Below, one piece after another: positions 1 through 13,800 of a stretch of 64,000 nucleotides of DNA. Under the pieces are notes generated by a model. It had not been told where the DNA came from. It made no database searches and saw only the letters and a program-made list of their open reading frames with translations. Numbering within the stretch: the stretch's first letter is position 1; the number at the start of each line of letters is the position of its first letter. Both the position numbers and the translations under genes were made by a program. Source of the stretch: Plutella xylostella (lineage: Eukaryota; Arthropoda; Insecta; Lepidoptera; Plutellidae); assembly GCF_932276165.1 (NCBI RefSeq), contig NC_063999.1, positions 2,048,501 through 2,112,500 of the forward strand. The letters are read 5' to 3'.

Positions 1-463
1 AGTTCCAAATATTTTCTACTTATACCACTGAACAAAGTCATGGGCTAGTTAGTGAACGGCTAGTGATGAGAGCACTGCCAGGCTTTAGGGCTGTAGCTAG
101 CTGAAGCAGACTCAACCACCGAAACGAATTTTAGTTATCTTTTAGGTTGTGTATTATCTTTATCATGGTAAAACAGAGCGCGGTACTAGCGCGCGTCAAA
201 GCGCTAATTTTACGCAGCGCTATGAGTGCTATGAGTGCTATGACGCTAAGATGTGTTGTACTACTATGGTAAAATACCATCAAACAGAGCGCCAGCTAGG
301 CGCCAGCGCTAGCAGTACGCAACGCAACGCGGTGTCAAGGTAGCGCTCTGAGGCGCGTTATAACGCGTCTTGTTAGAAAAAGCCTTTATGATCCCAAAAA
401 TATGTACCTACTAAACTCTTGATCTTGTCCATGCTCTTCATAAACATGCCCCCCTCTCCCCAG
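1..463. other. Intron upstream of first visible transglutaminase exon
   Basis: No convincing coding sequence is seen. Positions about 168-360 are unusually rich in GCGC and AGCGCT-like words (alternating cagagcgc, agcgct and gcgcc blocks) and look like a decayed interspersed repeat. The stretch ends in a pyrimidine-rich tract and AG at 462-463, the acceptor of the first visible exon. Confidence 0.5.
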
Positions 464-3400
464 ACGACCAAACCTACATGGAAGAAACAGAGCTCCTGCA
501 AGAGTACGTCCTCAACGACGTGGGCAAGGTGTGGGTGGGCCCGGCGCGCAGCAGCCGCGGCCGCGCGTGGCTCTTCGCGCAGTTCGACGAGGCCGCGCTG
601 CCGGCCTGCATGTTCGCGCTGGACAGAGCTGGCGTGCCGTTTCAGCAGTAAGCTTGGGGTTTTTTATGGGGCTTTTGGTATGCTTTATAGTGTCAGCACA
701 TGCTGAGCAGGTGCCGATTTGACGCTCTGGACAGCAACCTAGTTTGTTTGTTTGTACTATGTTGTATTTATTCCTGTATTGCTATTTTTTTGTTGTATTC
801 TTTTTCTTTTTATTTTTCTGTTTTTGTTGTTCATTATGTCAAATAAATGTTTTCTTTCTTCTTTCGCACGAAATGAGTAACTCCTCGAGAGACGTATCAC
901 CAGTTCATAGACCAGCACACTTTTCAGCAGTAATTTTGGGGTTTTAATGGGGATTTTGGTGGGCTTTGTAGTGTCTTATTCCGCTTCAGCACGAAAGGGG
1001 TTTTGAATGGGGACCTAGCTATATATACTCTCTATGTCTTTGAAAGACTCCTAGAATCTAGAATGAGTTAGGTACCTATCACGAGTTCCTGCATAGTCAA
1101 GCACACCGTGGCATCATGGGCGATGCCAAATATCCAGGATCATTATTATATTATTTTGTTTGTGTCCGTTGGACTGGTATTGTGCAGCTAGTGACTTTAG
1201 TAGTGGCTAAGATGAGGGCTTAAACCTACATGGAAGACAAAATTCAATTCCCTCTCTCTTCTTCCAGCCGCGGCGACCCAGTGAAAGTCTCTCGCGCTAT
1301 ATCCCGCATCGTGAACTCGAACGACGACCAGGGCATCCTGATTGGTCGCTGGGACGGCCAATACGAGGACGGCACGGCGCCCACCGAGTGGACCAACTCC
1401 GTGGACATCCTGCGCCAGTTCCTGGAGACGCAGCAGGAGGTGCCCTACGGACAGTGCTGGGTGTTCGCCGGGGTCGTTGTTACTAGTTAGTATTTGGACG
1501 TTATGCTGTAGCAAATAGTAGCAATCCGGAAAAAATTATTCTGGTATACTCCAATGACGAATAATGAGGAATTAGCGTGCTGCTACCGTACCATCATCTA
1601 AAATTAGCAATCAATAATCCTTACAGTCCTCTACACATCCTCATCCTCCCTACAAATCCAATCAGCTCTGGTATTTTATTGCAATGCTGCTAAAGGATTG
1701 CCCATTGCTAATGTTAGATGATGGTATAGCAAGGCTGCGTTAATCTGACAACATCGTATATACTCGTAAGTAGCTTCATAGTTAACAGACTCTCTATCAG
1801 CAAGTTTCAGTGCCTGTTGCATACAATTAAAGGCAAGAAACTTGCGTCGTGTAAATTACGCTAAAATATGCCTTAAAACCTCCTCTTCTCCTTAGTCTGC
1901 AGAGCCCTCGGCATCCCATGCCGCGCCGTCACCAACATCGTCTCCGCCCACGACGCAAACAGCTCTCTCTCAGTCGACAAGTACTATACGGAGAATATGG
2001 ACGACCTGGACTTTGACCCGAACAACCCTGAGGGGGTCGACTCTATCTGGAACTACCATGTGTGGAATGATGTCTGGATGGCGAGGCCTGACTTGCCGGC
2101 TGGTGAGTCTTTATGTGCTATATTAACGTTTGGGATAAGAGCACCATACTCGTATTATAAGAGGACGAGAGAATGGCAGTAGCCTATCTCTATAAGTTTA
2201 CTAGTTGTTTCGCCACAGTATATGGCTGATGAAGATCTTCTATCCTATATGTAGTATAGTAGTACAAGGGATCGTTATGTGCAGGTTTCGGTGGATGGCA
2301 ATCGATTGACGCAACACCCCAAGAGAAATCTTCCGGTCTCTACCAATGTGGTCCAGCGCCTCTAGAAGCCGTGAAGCAAGGGGTGTTGGGCCTCAGCTAT
2401 GACGTGGGCTTCATGGTGGCGACAGTCAACGCTGACCTGATGCGGTGGAGGCGAGACCCTGAGTCGGAGACCGGCTGGAGCATCGTGGATACTAAGAACT
2501 ACTAGTGAGTATTACTTGAGCTTTTGACTGTAACTACCTAAGCTTCACTTTATCAGAAGATAATATGCATACGGATTACAGGATAAGGTGTAGTTTCTTC
2601 CGCCTTTAAAATGTCACTTTTATTTTATTTTATTTATACTTTATTGTACAATATACTATAGTAATAATGTACAATCAGGTGGACTTAATGCTAAAAGCAA
2701 TTTCTGCCAGTCAACCTGCAGGGGGTACAAGATGACTTTTCATATTCCTTTTAAACTATCTTCGACTTCATTGGCTGAATCACGTTTTGAAGAAATACAC
2801 TGAAAAAAATCCACCTGCCATTGCTGTTCCATATGCCACTGAAACTTTTCCATTGCTCGTGAGTTTATTTATATAAGCTCCCTCACAAACCAACACCGCT
2901 ACTGTCAACTCTAAAACCACCACTTAAAACCTTTTAATTCCCCTCAGCATCGGCAAGATGATCCTAACGAAGAAGCCCTACGTGTTCGACCCGAACGGAG
3001 ACGAGGATCGGGAGGATATCACGCACCAGTACAAGCACACGGAGGGGTCCGCCTCGGAGCGACTGGCGCTCATGAACGGAGTGAGACAGAGCGAGAGGGC
3101 TAAGAGGTGAGAAGGGGATGGATACACTTTTCAATCAAGGAATTTTCAGGGTGGAGAGAAATAGAGAAAACGTGCACGGGATAGAATCCTGTGACAACTT
3201 ACCCACAAGTCACACGGTCCACGGGAGACGTTACCCGCCCGCTGTTCGTGGTGTCATTGGCTAGTCATTGACTAGTGGGGTAAATGCGTTCTCCTGTGAT
3301 GTAGATGACTACTAGTCATCAGATGACCTAGGTACTACATGCAATTGGACACACTATTCATCTCTTTCTCCCTTACATATGCCCTAATTACCCGATAGTC

Positions 3401-6400
3401 GACCCTTACGACCCCAAAATTGCCAAAAAATTATACTGTTTCGAAATGATCAAATAGTTAATATACATATTTTGTAAAAAATCATGAAATGCCTTTTTTA
3501 CTGCTTCTTCTAATCAGGTTTCTTCGACGAACGAATGTCGAAAGTACTTAAAATGCCCTATTTTATAGTGAATAAGTAGGTACATAACATACCTATTACA
3601 TAAAATGTTACATACCGGTCAAAATCCTTTAAGAAAAACTAAGTTTCTACAGCACTTAAATTTAACCAAAACAATAAACTTCCCTTTATAAATAAAACCC
3701 CTCTTTCCCCAGATACTACGCGGTGCTCAACAACACGAGCAGCGACGTGCAGTTCAGCCTGCGCGACATCGACACCGTGTTCATCGGCGAGGAGTTCCGG
3801 ATCTGCGTCGACATCACCAACACTTCCGACGAGGTATCATGTTCTGTCCATTGAGAGGGTACACCCGAGTCCGCATTGGTCTATACTGCCCTACAATACC
3901 TACCTATGTGGTGTCCAGTAGAGACAGTTAGTTAGTACTATACTGAGGATAGACTAGGTATATGATTCTATATGAACACTCGGTGAACGGTACAAAAATT
4001 TACTGAGCTTTTGATGATGGTACGAAAATACTAACTGTGCTGAATAAGCATGAATGACTGGCCACATAGAACAACGAAGACAGAGTTTAGGTCATATTTT
4101 TTCTTTAGTTGGTGGTTTAGGTTTCTTTTCTATAATGTAATGACCATGATAATCAGTCATGTCGATAAATTTAAAGCTCATGCATAAAAATGGTTGTTCT
4201 TTCCAGGGTCGCAACATAAAGGCGGTGCTGTCAGCGACCAGCATCTTCTACAACGGAGTCAAGTCGCAAGTCGTCAAGAAAGCTGAGGGGAAAATCTTTG
4301 TCGGACCTGGGAAACGTAAGACCTTATTTTTTTTTTGTTTTCCTCGCAGATACAATGTTCACAAATATACCTAGTTGAGTAGTTAACTACTTACCTATCC
4401 TACCTGAATACTTTGGAAATAATATAAATCATACTGGATGAAGCCTAAATGAGTGCGAGGGCGTCATCAATTTATTCATTAGCGACTTTTGAGAGCAAAC
4501 TGTTTAGAAAAGGTAACTACTATCTTTTGTTGAATATGTAAAAGCTCTAAATCCGATAGAATGGTACAGCCTGAAATCCAGTAAGAAAGACCTATCGTCT
4601 TTTAGGTTGCAGTCCAAATTAGGCCCAATAAACGGGGAAGAAAACCAAGTGAAACTTTGGCAGCACAATCGAGTGTGCCTTTCAGGTTCTGATCAATGAC
4701 ATTATTAGGGAGAAAAAATGGCAATTGAGCCATCAATTAGAACTGGGGAATCAGGCACACTCGTCTAGGGCACCATCTGTAATGAGCTTTTAGTTCTTCT
4801 CCCCATTGGCCCTCAATTTCTACTCTAATTCATCTCACAGGCGAGGAGATCAGCATCCAGGTCACCCCCGAGGAGTACCTGACGCGGCTGGTGGAATACG
4901 GCAACCTGAAGATCACGGCGATGGCCATCGTGGACGAGACCAAGCAATCCTGGGCCGATGATGATGACTTCGCCGTGCTCAAGCCTATCATCTCTGTTAA
5001 GGTATGGATGGAGCTGCGAGGAAAGTTGTCTTGTCACTACTTTATAAATAGGAATCTTGTGTGAGTGGGGAATGCTAGAGCTGGTCTAGCGTTTGTAACT
5101 GAGGTGATGGCTAGTCAGGTTAGCGGCAGTAGCTGAGTGTTTAGGGTGCGCCGGACAAATATAACAGTTGAAGCTTATTCGATGAAACTTTCTTTACTAA
5201 AAAGTCCTGTACCTACTCAAACTACTCATCTCTACGCACGTGTAGGTACCCTCAGCAGTATGGTACCCCCCCAGAATAAATTGCCAGGTTGTAGCACCTG
5301 TTGCTATCCTATAGGATAGGTGTTTATTTTTAACTCAGAATAAAATATAGATTGTGGAACTATAGTGCTTGTACACAAAACTGCGTTGCGACGTCGGGGT
5401 CGTTGAAATACTCTACGCTAACCTCGGAAAAATAACAGCGTGGCACCATCAAATAACCTCCTCTTTCCCCCCACAGTTCACAGACGAGCTCCTAGCCAGC
5501 CAGCCGGCCACGGTAGCCCTCTCCTTCATGAACCCGCTCGACGTGCCCCTCACCGGCTGCGAGTTCCGGGTGACGTCATCAGGCATCTCGGGCCGCACGC
5601 TCGCGCTGCCGATAGAAGATGTTGGGGCTAAGGAGCTGGTGACCGGGCAGATTCCGGTTATGCCGCTTGTGAGTGATTTCGGTTGTTATTTTTGTTGGTG
5701 GCTTGCTTGGTGGAGAGTGAAAATTGGTTTATTTTCGTTGAAAAACGTTTAAACATCAAATAATGCAATGGACAACATTTCATTTTCTTTACCCTATATT
5801 TTTATTAGCTATTCGGAAAGTTTATAGAAAATTAGTGGACCCGTATTTTTTTATTTTGTATATACATTAAGTTTTGCATGTTATTTTTAACTTTAAAGTT
5901 AATTATTTTAAAACCGGAAGTGACGTCACATATTAGGCTCAATTTTTATTTTTGTCTATTGCCTGAGTCTCGAAAAAAAACATAAATGACACTGACAAGT
6001 GACATTTAAACTTTATTTACATGGCAACCAACAAATGGGTCATTTTCAAATGACATTGATATTTCGGATGATGGAAAGTAGGTACTTATCATGTAAAAAA
6101 ATAAGCAGAAGCATTTTTTCAACTGTGTAGGCGGTGGCATGCTCTGGGACATATTATATAGAGGTCATCTCTTAATAATAAATAAAAAAAATAGTCAGAA
6201 AGTGTCAGAACAGAATTAATGAAAATGACCCAAATAAACAACAACGTCACGATAAAACGTCAACGTCAATCAAAAATGAAAGTGACAGTTACTTTATTTT
6301 TAAATCTATGGGCTTTGATCACCAAAATGCATCGCACCTGATGCATGACGACATCAGCACTTTTTTACTATTTTATGATTTTCTCTAAAATGATACATCC

Positions 6401-6845
6401 AATAAATACAATAACATTTTTTTTGTGGCCTTTAGAGCTAAATCTCGAAATGGTTTTCGATTTATAGCAGCTTTAGTTTTTTGAAATGTTGTCCATTAAG
6501 ATCAGTATCTCTCTTAGTTTCTCGGGGAAATCAGGTGTGAGCTTTTACGGAAGAGAATTATATGTAGGTCTAGGTTGTTGGGCATAAATTTTAGGAAACC
6601 AATGATGAGATGACATTCTTTGCAGCCATTTATTTGGGCCATAGGTAGCTACATACTATCATTATTATAATTTATGTAACCTTCGTATAAGCACGCATAT
6701 TTGAAACGGTGTAGTATGTATTACCTCCTTATTTTACTTACCATTTCTGTTTCAGAAACCCGGCCCCATCAATTTTGTGGTGACGTTCAAGTCTAAAGAA
6801 CTGAAGGACATCAGCGGCGCGGCGAGTGCTGAAGTCTTTGATTAA
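464..6845 (+). CDS. Transglutaminase (annulin/hemocyte protein-glutamine gamma-glutamyltransferase type), 3' part
   Basis: Calcium-dependent enzyme that cross-links proteins by joining glutamine side chains to lysines; insect members act in hemolymph clotting, cuticle and epithelia. Ten exons join in consistent phase: 464-647, 1268-1485, 1896-2102, 2285-2504, 2948-3106, 3713-3833, 4207-4315, 4841-5001, 5477-5668 and 6756-6845 (stop TAA), giving 552 codons. The active-site motif YGQCWVFAG has its Cys codon at 1455-1457. The catalytic His lies in NYHVWND (2057-2059) and the Asp in SIDATPQEKS (2308-2310), so the triad is intact. The first exon is the end of the N-terminal beta-sandwich; the last exons encode the two C-terminal beta-barrels. 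The protein starts left of the window, since the family is about 700-770 residues. The exon 2 donor GTTAGT is weaker than the others; an alternative GTCGTT 12 bases upstream is less likely. The neighbouring nicalin gene converges on it. Confidence 0.95.
2625..2722 (-). mobile_element. LINE 3' tail fragment
   Basis: Read on the minus strand, this transglutaminase intron segment runs from a gactggcag-type start through a gcattaagtccacc box to a TTGTAC and AATAAA-rich tail. The same arrangement occurs on the plus strand at 26996-27083 and 62520-62627. It is the truncated 3' end of a non-LTR retrotransposon common in moths; no ORF is retained. Confidence 0.6.
4633..4790. repeat. Interspersed repeat, copy 1 of a dispersed pair
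   Basis: This intronic stretch starts with a ggggaagaaaaccaagtg block and is closely similar to 11822-11978 in a nicalin intron. Both copies share a gaaactttggcag block, a ttcaggttctga block and an ending near aactggggaatc or aactagggaatc. The flanks differ, so it is an interspersed element rather than gene duplication. Family not recognised. Confidence 0.6.
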
Positions 6846-7217
6846 ATATATATTTATACATATATCATGATAATACTATAATTTAGCTCTCTTCTTTGTA
6901 CTAAGGATGTAATGTTATTGCGAAGTATTTTTTTATACGATAATCAGTTTATGTTGTGCTGTATGTTAAGTTTATAGTTTAGATTTTATATGAAATTAAT
7001 TTTATAAGTACATAGATAATTATGTACTTAGTACCGTAAGCTTAAAGTAAACTGTTGGGTATATTGATATGTGCCATATACTATTATATTTACTTACATT
7101 TTTTAAACAACAACAAAAAATAACAGGTAGAAACTAAATTATTTTTGATATCCGTTTTTTAGACCGTAGCACATTATACATAAGTGCAAATTAAACCTGT
7201 GCAAATGTATATTTTTC

Positions 7218-7223
7218 AATAAA
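7218..7223 (+). terminator. Candidate poly-A signal of the transglutaminase
   Basis: AATAAA about 370 bases after the stop codon, followed within 25 bases by a T-rich stretch. It is a plausible 3' end of the transcript, although other AT-rich near-matches exist in this 3' region. Confidence 0.4.
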
Positions 7224-7229
7224 ACATCA

Positions 7230-9460
7230 GTTTATTTAAGAAACAACGTTTATTTGGTTGAGCCCTCAACCGCATTTGAGGATCTTTCATTACATTGCTT
7301 ACACGACACTAACCGTAGGCATATCTGCAGATTTTAACTTCAATGACAAATCATAGAAAAGTACGAAATATACTAAAGTCGTTATTTAATCTGCAAATAT
7401 GACGGTGTACAAACTATAGTTGTAACCTAAAACCGCTTGACATTTTTTCTAAATCTATAGAACCATGCATTGAAATTTCTTTTATACAAATCTGTACAAA
7501 AGAACATAGAATAATCTTGAGAAGAAACTCTTGAAACATCACCAATTCATCGCTCATCACGTCTTAAGCTTAAAACTAGGAAATTCATTCTCTGATATTG
7601 TAGTTTAAATAAAAAAAAACTCAACAAGCTTGGTATTTTGTATATAAATAATATAACGATTATGTATATTTATAAATTATCATTATCACACAACGCACAG
7701 GGATTTTTATACATTGATATAAGTTGTTTTTTGTTTGGATGGAAACAGAAAGGAACTCACCTTATAAAATGCAAAAAAAGTATTATTGATTATCATCTCT
7801 TTTTTATCCTATATAGAATGATAAATATTAATTATTTGGATTTGAGGTTAACACGGTCGCGTAATAAAATGTACAGTACAGGTTATAAATATCTATAATT
7901 TAGACTCGTTTTGTACCAATATTGACCTAAAAGTTAATTTCATAATACTTCAAACTGAGATAATTATTCGTTTAAAAAACAATTTATTTTAATTAAGTAG
8001 GTATTTAAAATTATTGCAGTCAGCCTTACGCTAATATGTAACAGTATTTTTCTATTCGATTCCCAAACAATAATATATTAGACTTTTCTACGCATTGCTT
8101 ATTCAAAAGTACTTAATTGAAATTGTTCAATACTTAATGATAATTATTTGATAAGACTTGTGGTTTTACTATAATCACTTAAAATTTCGATGGTTCAACT
8201 GCTACTCATCATATAAAAGGACTTAGGTATATATTTAAGTATTTAGTATTGCTCTAAAAAGGAATGACAGTAAGTAAATCCAATTTTGCTTATCCTACAT
8301 ACAAATGGTGAACTAAAACTATTTGACTTAGTATCCACTAGATATTCTCAATTGCATACAAAACCAAAAGTTTACGAGTAGTCCTTAGATCTTATTCAGT
8401 TTAGTTGAACGCCTTAAAGTAGCTTTTACATTCTAAACACCAATGGCAGTGGTTTGTGATTGGCTCAAAGCGCACTTGACATATTATTATTATTATTTAT
8501 GTAAGCTGTATACCGTTTACCCTACACTAACTACAATTCCTTCAAAACTACCCATCAAAAGTCCAACTAAAAGAAAACCAGGAATCTAATTGTAAAAACA
8601 AACTCACCTATCATCTATAAATTTATCAGGAACGGTCCTATTGTACCATTTCGATTGAGTAATCGGCAAAAAATTACACAGCCCCAGTCTAATCCCTAAA
8701 AATGTTTAATTCATAAAAACAGCTGAAAAATTAAACAATAAGAGCATTGAACACAAAACTGCGATGCGACGTCACATCGTACAGCCATCTCACTCCCACT
8801 CACACTTACCCCATAGGATAGAGCGAGACGTCACGCGTATACACTGTTATTAGTAATCTTACGGAATTCTGACAGTTATCAATTTTAGACAAATCAGAGA
8901 TCACAAACCTTTTTGGGCTGGGCACTTTTTCAATACGAGTCTGGACATCTGAGACTATAATATATTTTTTTTAGTCCCTGTATCCATTTTATTAAGTGCG
9001 GCGCTCCAAATTAAAAGGGGATTTACCTACGGTGAGAAATAATTACCGTACCTACCTAAATATATTACAAACAGTGAAAAATACAATTAAAGATAATCTC
9101 AATTATCTTATATAATTATCGCTGTCGTAGAAAATATATCTAAAAACTTTCGATTTTTTTATCATACAATATCGTGATTTTCGGGATGTAGGAGAAAAAT
9201 ACCACAATTTGTACATTTACTACATACTTAATATATTATTTATTAAGATAACATTAGGAGAAACAAGATTATACATAGGTATAGACGAACATAAATTTGA
9301 GCAAACGAAACTTAGGTGTTTAAAGATTGTGCCTAAAGAGTTTTAGACGAAACGAGCCTTATGCCACATAAGTCTTGGCAAAGTGATGGTTCGACCAAAA
9401 AAGTTTAGACCATACGAGTTATGCGAAATGAGTTTTGGTCAATAAAGATTATGCCAGATG
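7230..9460. other. Intergenic region between transglutaminase and nicalin
   Basis: AT-rich with no ORF of gene-like composition. Bases 8750-8840 resemble 5369-5400 (shared cacaaaactgcg and gcgacgtc blocks) and look like MITE debris. Bases about 9290-9465 form a degenerate minisatellite in which variants of ttttgg, tgcg/tgcc and acgagtt/atgagt recur roughly every 15-20 bases. Nothing else is supported. Confidence 0.5.
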
Positions 9461-9464
9461 AGCG

Positions 9465-9712
9465 GAACCCGCCTCCAGCATCTCCATACTGCCTTCCTAA
9501 GCTTGGACCATTTCCCACCACGCTGGTCCACTGCGGTGTTGGTGGGTTCACATATGATCACAGATGTTTTCCTTCTCCGTAAGAGCGATGGTATACATTG
9601 TACTTAAATTCAAAGAACTCATTGTTACCTACATGTCAGCGCCGAGATTCGAACCCGCATCTCTTGCTTGAGAAGCGGGCGCTTACCCGACTGAGCCAGT
9701 GAGTGTTCCGTA
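9465..9712 (-). mobile_element. tRNA-derived SINE remnant
   Basis: On the minus strand a tRNA-like head is visible: a D-arm-like start at gactggctcagtcggg and a B-box-like ggttcgaatc near 9641-9652. It is followed downstream by a non-tRNA body running to about 9465. The head alone could mimic a tRNA gene, but the acceptor stem is not closed and the body continues, so a SINE is the better call. Confidence 0.55.
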
Positions 9713-10236
9713 CAAGTATACTTAATTACCTGAGGTAGTTTTCCTTTTAATTTCATCATAATTATGTACATCTATACGAAATATCAGCTTGATATCTTTA
9801 CCCGTTTCCGAGAAAAAAGGTGGTAACAACAAAGTGTGATCTTATAAGGGTTCCTTTTTTTCCTTTTGAGGTACGGAACCCTTAAAGAGAATAGTGACAA
9901 TCGGATCAATCGTTTCGGAGATATGCGTGGACAAACATACATACCAACAAGCATATAAACGAAACGTACATAGGTACATAAACATTTATAAAATTTTGAA
10001 TATTTGTTTATTAGATACTCGTATATTGTCATATGTCAATATGGTGCAGTTCCAATAATCTTACATACATACCGAACATATTATATGTACTTACCGAATA
10101 GACAATCTTTTTTTGAAATTGATTAAAAAGGTTTATTATCCCTGAATTTAGTAGGAAGTGATGCCATGCTAAAGAATAAAATAAAGCAATTAAAATTAAT
10201 TCGATACATGGGTCGTGAGTCGTGATCCTACTTCAT

Positions 10237-10456
10237 ATTATAAATGCGAAAGTTTGTAAGTGTTTATGTGTATGTATGTATGTATGTATGTGTGTATGTT
10301 TGTTATTTCTTTACGTCAAAACGGCTGAACCGATTTTAATGAAATTTGGAATGAAGTTAGCTGACACCCTGGATTAACACATATGTCACTTTTTATCGCG
10401 GAATTCCCACGGGAAAACTTATTAAGGCGAAGCGAAGCTCGCGGGAACAGCTATTA
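10237..10456. mobile_element. Helitron-like non-autonomous repeat with TATG microsatellite
   Basis: The sequence begins with a ttataaatgcgaaagttt block, has a (TATG)n tract at 10265-10303, then an acggctgaaccgattttaat block and a terminal region aaggcgaagcgaagctcgcg followed by ggaacagct. Shorter relatives occur at 18668-18822 and 22687-22790. The layout matches an abundant moth repeat usually assigned to Helitron-like elements; the family is from memory and not verified. Confidence 0.55.
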
Positions 10457-10863
10457 TATTGAAATATTTGTTATTTTTGTATTAGTTTACTTGAGCAAGT
10501 AAATATTTAGATTTATCTTTTTGTATAAAAATATTAAGAAAAAATTATTGCCCAGAAATGGATCGCAATTTTTCATTTTTTCGGTAAAGAACTTTTTTAG
10601 TAGCATCACTTATAAAATGTCAGAATTCTTTCCAATTAAAAATCAGAGAGTAGTGAGCTCGCATCGCAGCTATGGTGCAACTATAGTGTGACCATTAGAG
10701 CTGTGCATTCGCTAAGGCATGTGACAGAGACAAAGATAGAGACGTGACAGAGCGCAGTATCCGTTTTTTCCACCCGTCTCGCCGCGCCCATACCTCAGGG
10801 AGTGCACAGCGGTAATGATCACACTATAATAAATAGTAAACCCACAAGTCCTGACCTCATAGT

Positions 10864-13800
10864 CTATTGAACCTTAGCCTTGCCGGTGACCAGGCGAGCA
10901 TATTCCTCGTAGAACCTCGGGAACAGTTGCAGTACCAGGTAGACTACTCCGAGGTAGGCGATGATGGCGAGCGTGAGGATCAGGTCGAACACTGCTGGCT
11001 TCACGCTGTGGGGGAAATGGAGAGATAGGGTTTGAGATGTAAGGTACAGGGTATTGCAAAAAGGGTATACTAAGCCAAAACCCACATGTGCAGCAATGCA
11101 GCATGTTATATCTAAGCACGAAAATTAAATCAGAATGAAAAATAAAACAGTTCTCATATAAAGTTTGTTGGTCACGTGATTTTTACTCAGCCAACAATCA
11201 TCCACTGCTGGACATAGTCCTCTCCCAAAGAGCGCCACAACACTCGGTCCTCGGCCGTTCTCATCCAACCACCACCAGCTACCCGCCTAAGGTTGTCGGT
11301 CCAACGGGCCGGAGGGCGTCCCACGCTGTCAGTAAATAAACATTCCTCACCTATAGACATGTAGCTGTGCTCTAGTGGGTCCGTAGAGGGTGTACTCCGG
11401 CTCACGCTTGTCCACCTGCTGTTGGGAGGTGGTCACGGAGCCCAGGTAGCGAGACAGAGCTCACTCTAGGGCCTTTTTCATCATCATCATCAGCTAATAA
11501 TCATCTACTGCTGCACATAGGCCTCTCCCAACACTAGGTCCTCGGCCGTCCTCATCCATTGACTACCGGCTATCCGCCTGAGGTCGTCAGTCCAGCGGGC
11601 AGGAGGGCGTCCCACGTAGTAAAGTAAATAATCAGTCCTCACCTATAAACATGCAGCTGTGCCCTTGTGGGTCCGTAGAGGGTGTACTCCGGCTCGCGCT
11701 TGTCCACCTGCTGCTGGGAGGTGGTCACCGAGCCCAGGTAGCGGGAGAGAGCGCGTTCTAGGGCTGCTGGGATACCTGGGGAAGAGAGGGTGGGTTAGTT
11801 AGGTACACTTATATTACACAATGGGGAAGAAAACCAAGTGAAACTTTGGCAGATTGCAGCACTATCGAGTAGGCTTTTCAGGTTCTGACCAATTACATTA
11901 TTGTGGAGAAAAATTGTGTCTGAAACAGCCATTTAGAACTAGGGAATCGGGCCTACTCGACAGTGGCGACATCTGGAAGTACAAGGAGGACAAGTGTGTA
12001 GGTAGATATTTATAAAATTATTCATAAAATTAACAATAAGTTCTTTGCTAGAGAGTGACGAAATAGTTTTTTTTTTGCACTCCTGGAGGAAAATCTACAC
12101 AGATGACGAAACAGTTCAATATGGTATGTATTTGGGTGGTGTTTTATTTTATTTATATTCTGATTAATTTATGTTCATAGTGACCATGACTGCTATGCCG
12201 AAGGTTCCGGCTGGGGCAGATATTTGGAGTCGGATCTTGGTTGTTAATAATATTTATGTATCTGTGTAGATATATGAGTAGTTTGATACCCATATTACAG
12301 GCTCTGCATGCTAGCTTTGATTAGGTACTACTTTTGCAATAAAATACCTGTAACGCCGGCCCCTGTAGCCGTGCTAGTAACGTGCGGCGCGCGCGGCTGC
12401 GACGACAGGTACTTGTACCAGTGCCGGACCGACGCCTCGTCCACACTCTGTGGCCGTACGTATACAGAAAGAAAGCTGGAAACTTATAAGCTCTTACACG
12501 CCCTTTAAGCACTTTTTACAGAGCTTACAAGCTTCAACGTCGGTCAGCGATGAGAACTACCTTTCAATATTCAAAAATTTGCTTTATTCTTTTGTGTAGA
12601 ACGCACCAGTGCTGTCAAGCCTCGGCCGGTAAGTGCTTATAAATTTGCAGCGTCCTTTCTGTATACGACCTATAGGTAAGTAATATGGTTCCTAGACTGT
12701 AATAGGGTAATCACCTGTAACGCCGGCCCCTGCCCCGGTGCTAGTAACGTGCGGCGCGCGCGGCTGTGACGTCAGGTACTTGTACCAGTGCCGGACTGAC
12801 GCCTCGTCCACACTCTGTAAGGGGAAAGAGGGTAATGGGTTATTATAGGAGTATGAGTAAGCAGTAAGAATCGAGCTTTATAAGAGTGGGTGTCAGCACA
12901 GCAGTAAGACCTGTGCTATGGCCTGATGTTTGTGCACCTTTTTGGTCCTTCATGCCTGACATTCATACTGAATTTCACGCTTTAGGATGTCTATTATAGC
13001 GACTTTGAGTTCATACTAGAATGTTGCGTATTGAAATTCCGTCGGGGTCACCACTTTGGAGATATTGGGCAGGAGATACTTACAAAGATATTAGGATATG
13101 GACCATGAGTTACACAAGAAATACCTCCATAGGACCCTTACCGTACTGCTTTTAAAACTAACAATCCGAGTAACATTACACCGAACCCGAATTTCTATTC
13201 ATCCTAATATTATTAGAATGCCCGATAACTTTCGCATTGAGCAAAGGTATCGCTTCTGACTCTAAAGCCAAGACAGACCTTAGGCTACAATACTTTATTT
13301 TATGTTATAAGAATATATGATTATGTAATACTGTTACTTATAAATAAATTTCAGGACTGACCATTGAACTTGGCACCCATTTAGATCTCACTTCTTTTGT
13401 CGTTGAAGTCAACATTCGGCATTTAGGTAAGTACCTATAATAATATTGAACTTGGCTCTCATTTCACATTTATGTTTTTGATTGGATATCATTACTTTTT
13501 GTTGGTAAGTACATACATACGTAGGTAAGTACGTACATAATAATATATTATCCTCGTAATTCCGTAGGTCCTTTTAAAAAGACAAATTTTAAAATGCATA
13601 AAAAAAACTTTAAAGTCCCTAGACAAAAATAAAGGATAAAAATATTCACTCAATCTACATATCATATATTCAATATTATTACTGTATTTTCATACGTTTA
13701 CGGGGTACTTACTTATAATTTTCTTGTCAGTGTTATTTTATCCTAGGGGCCGTCCATTAATCACGTGAGGTCGTTTTTCTCATTTTTTGACCCCCCCTCC

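Noticed and set aside
11346..11477. Functional alternative exon 10 of nicalin
   Set aside because: In-frame TGA and missing acceptor make it a dead copy.
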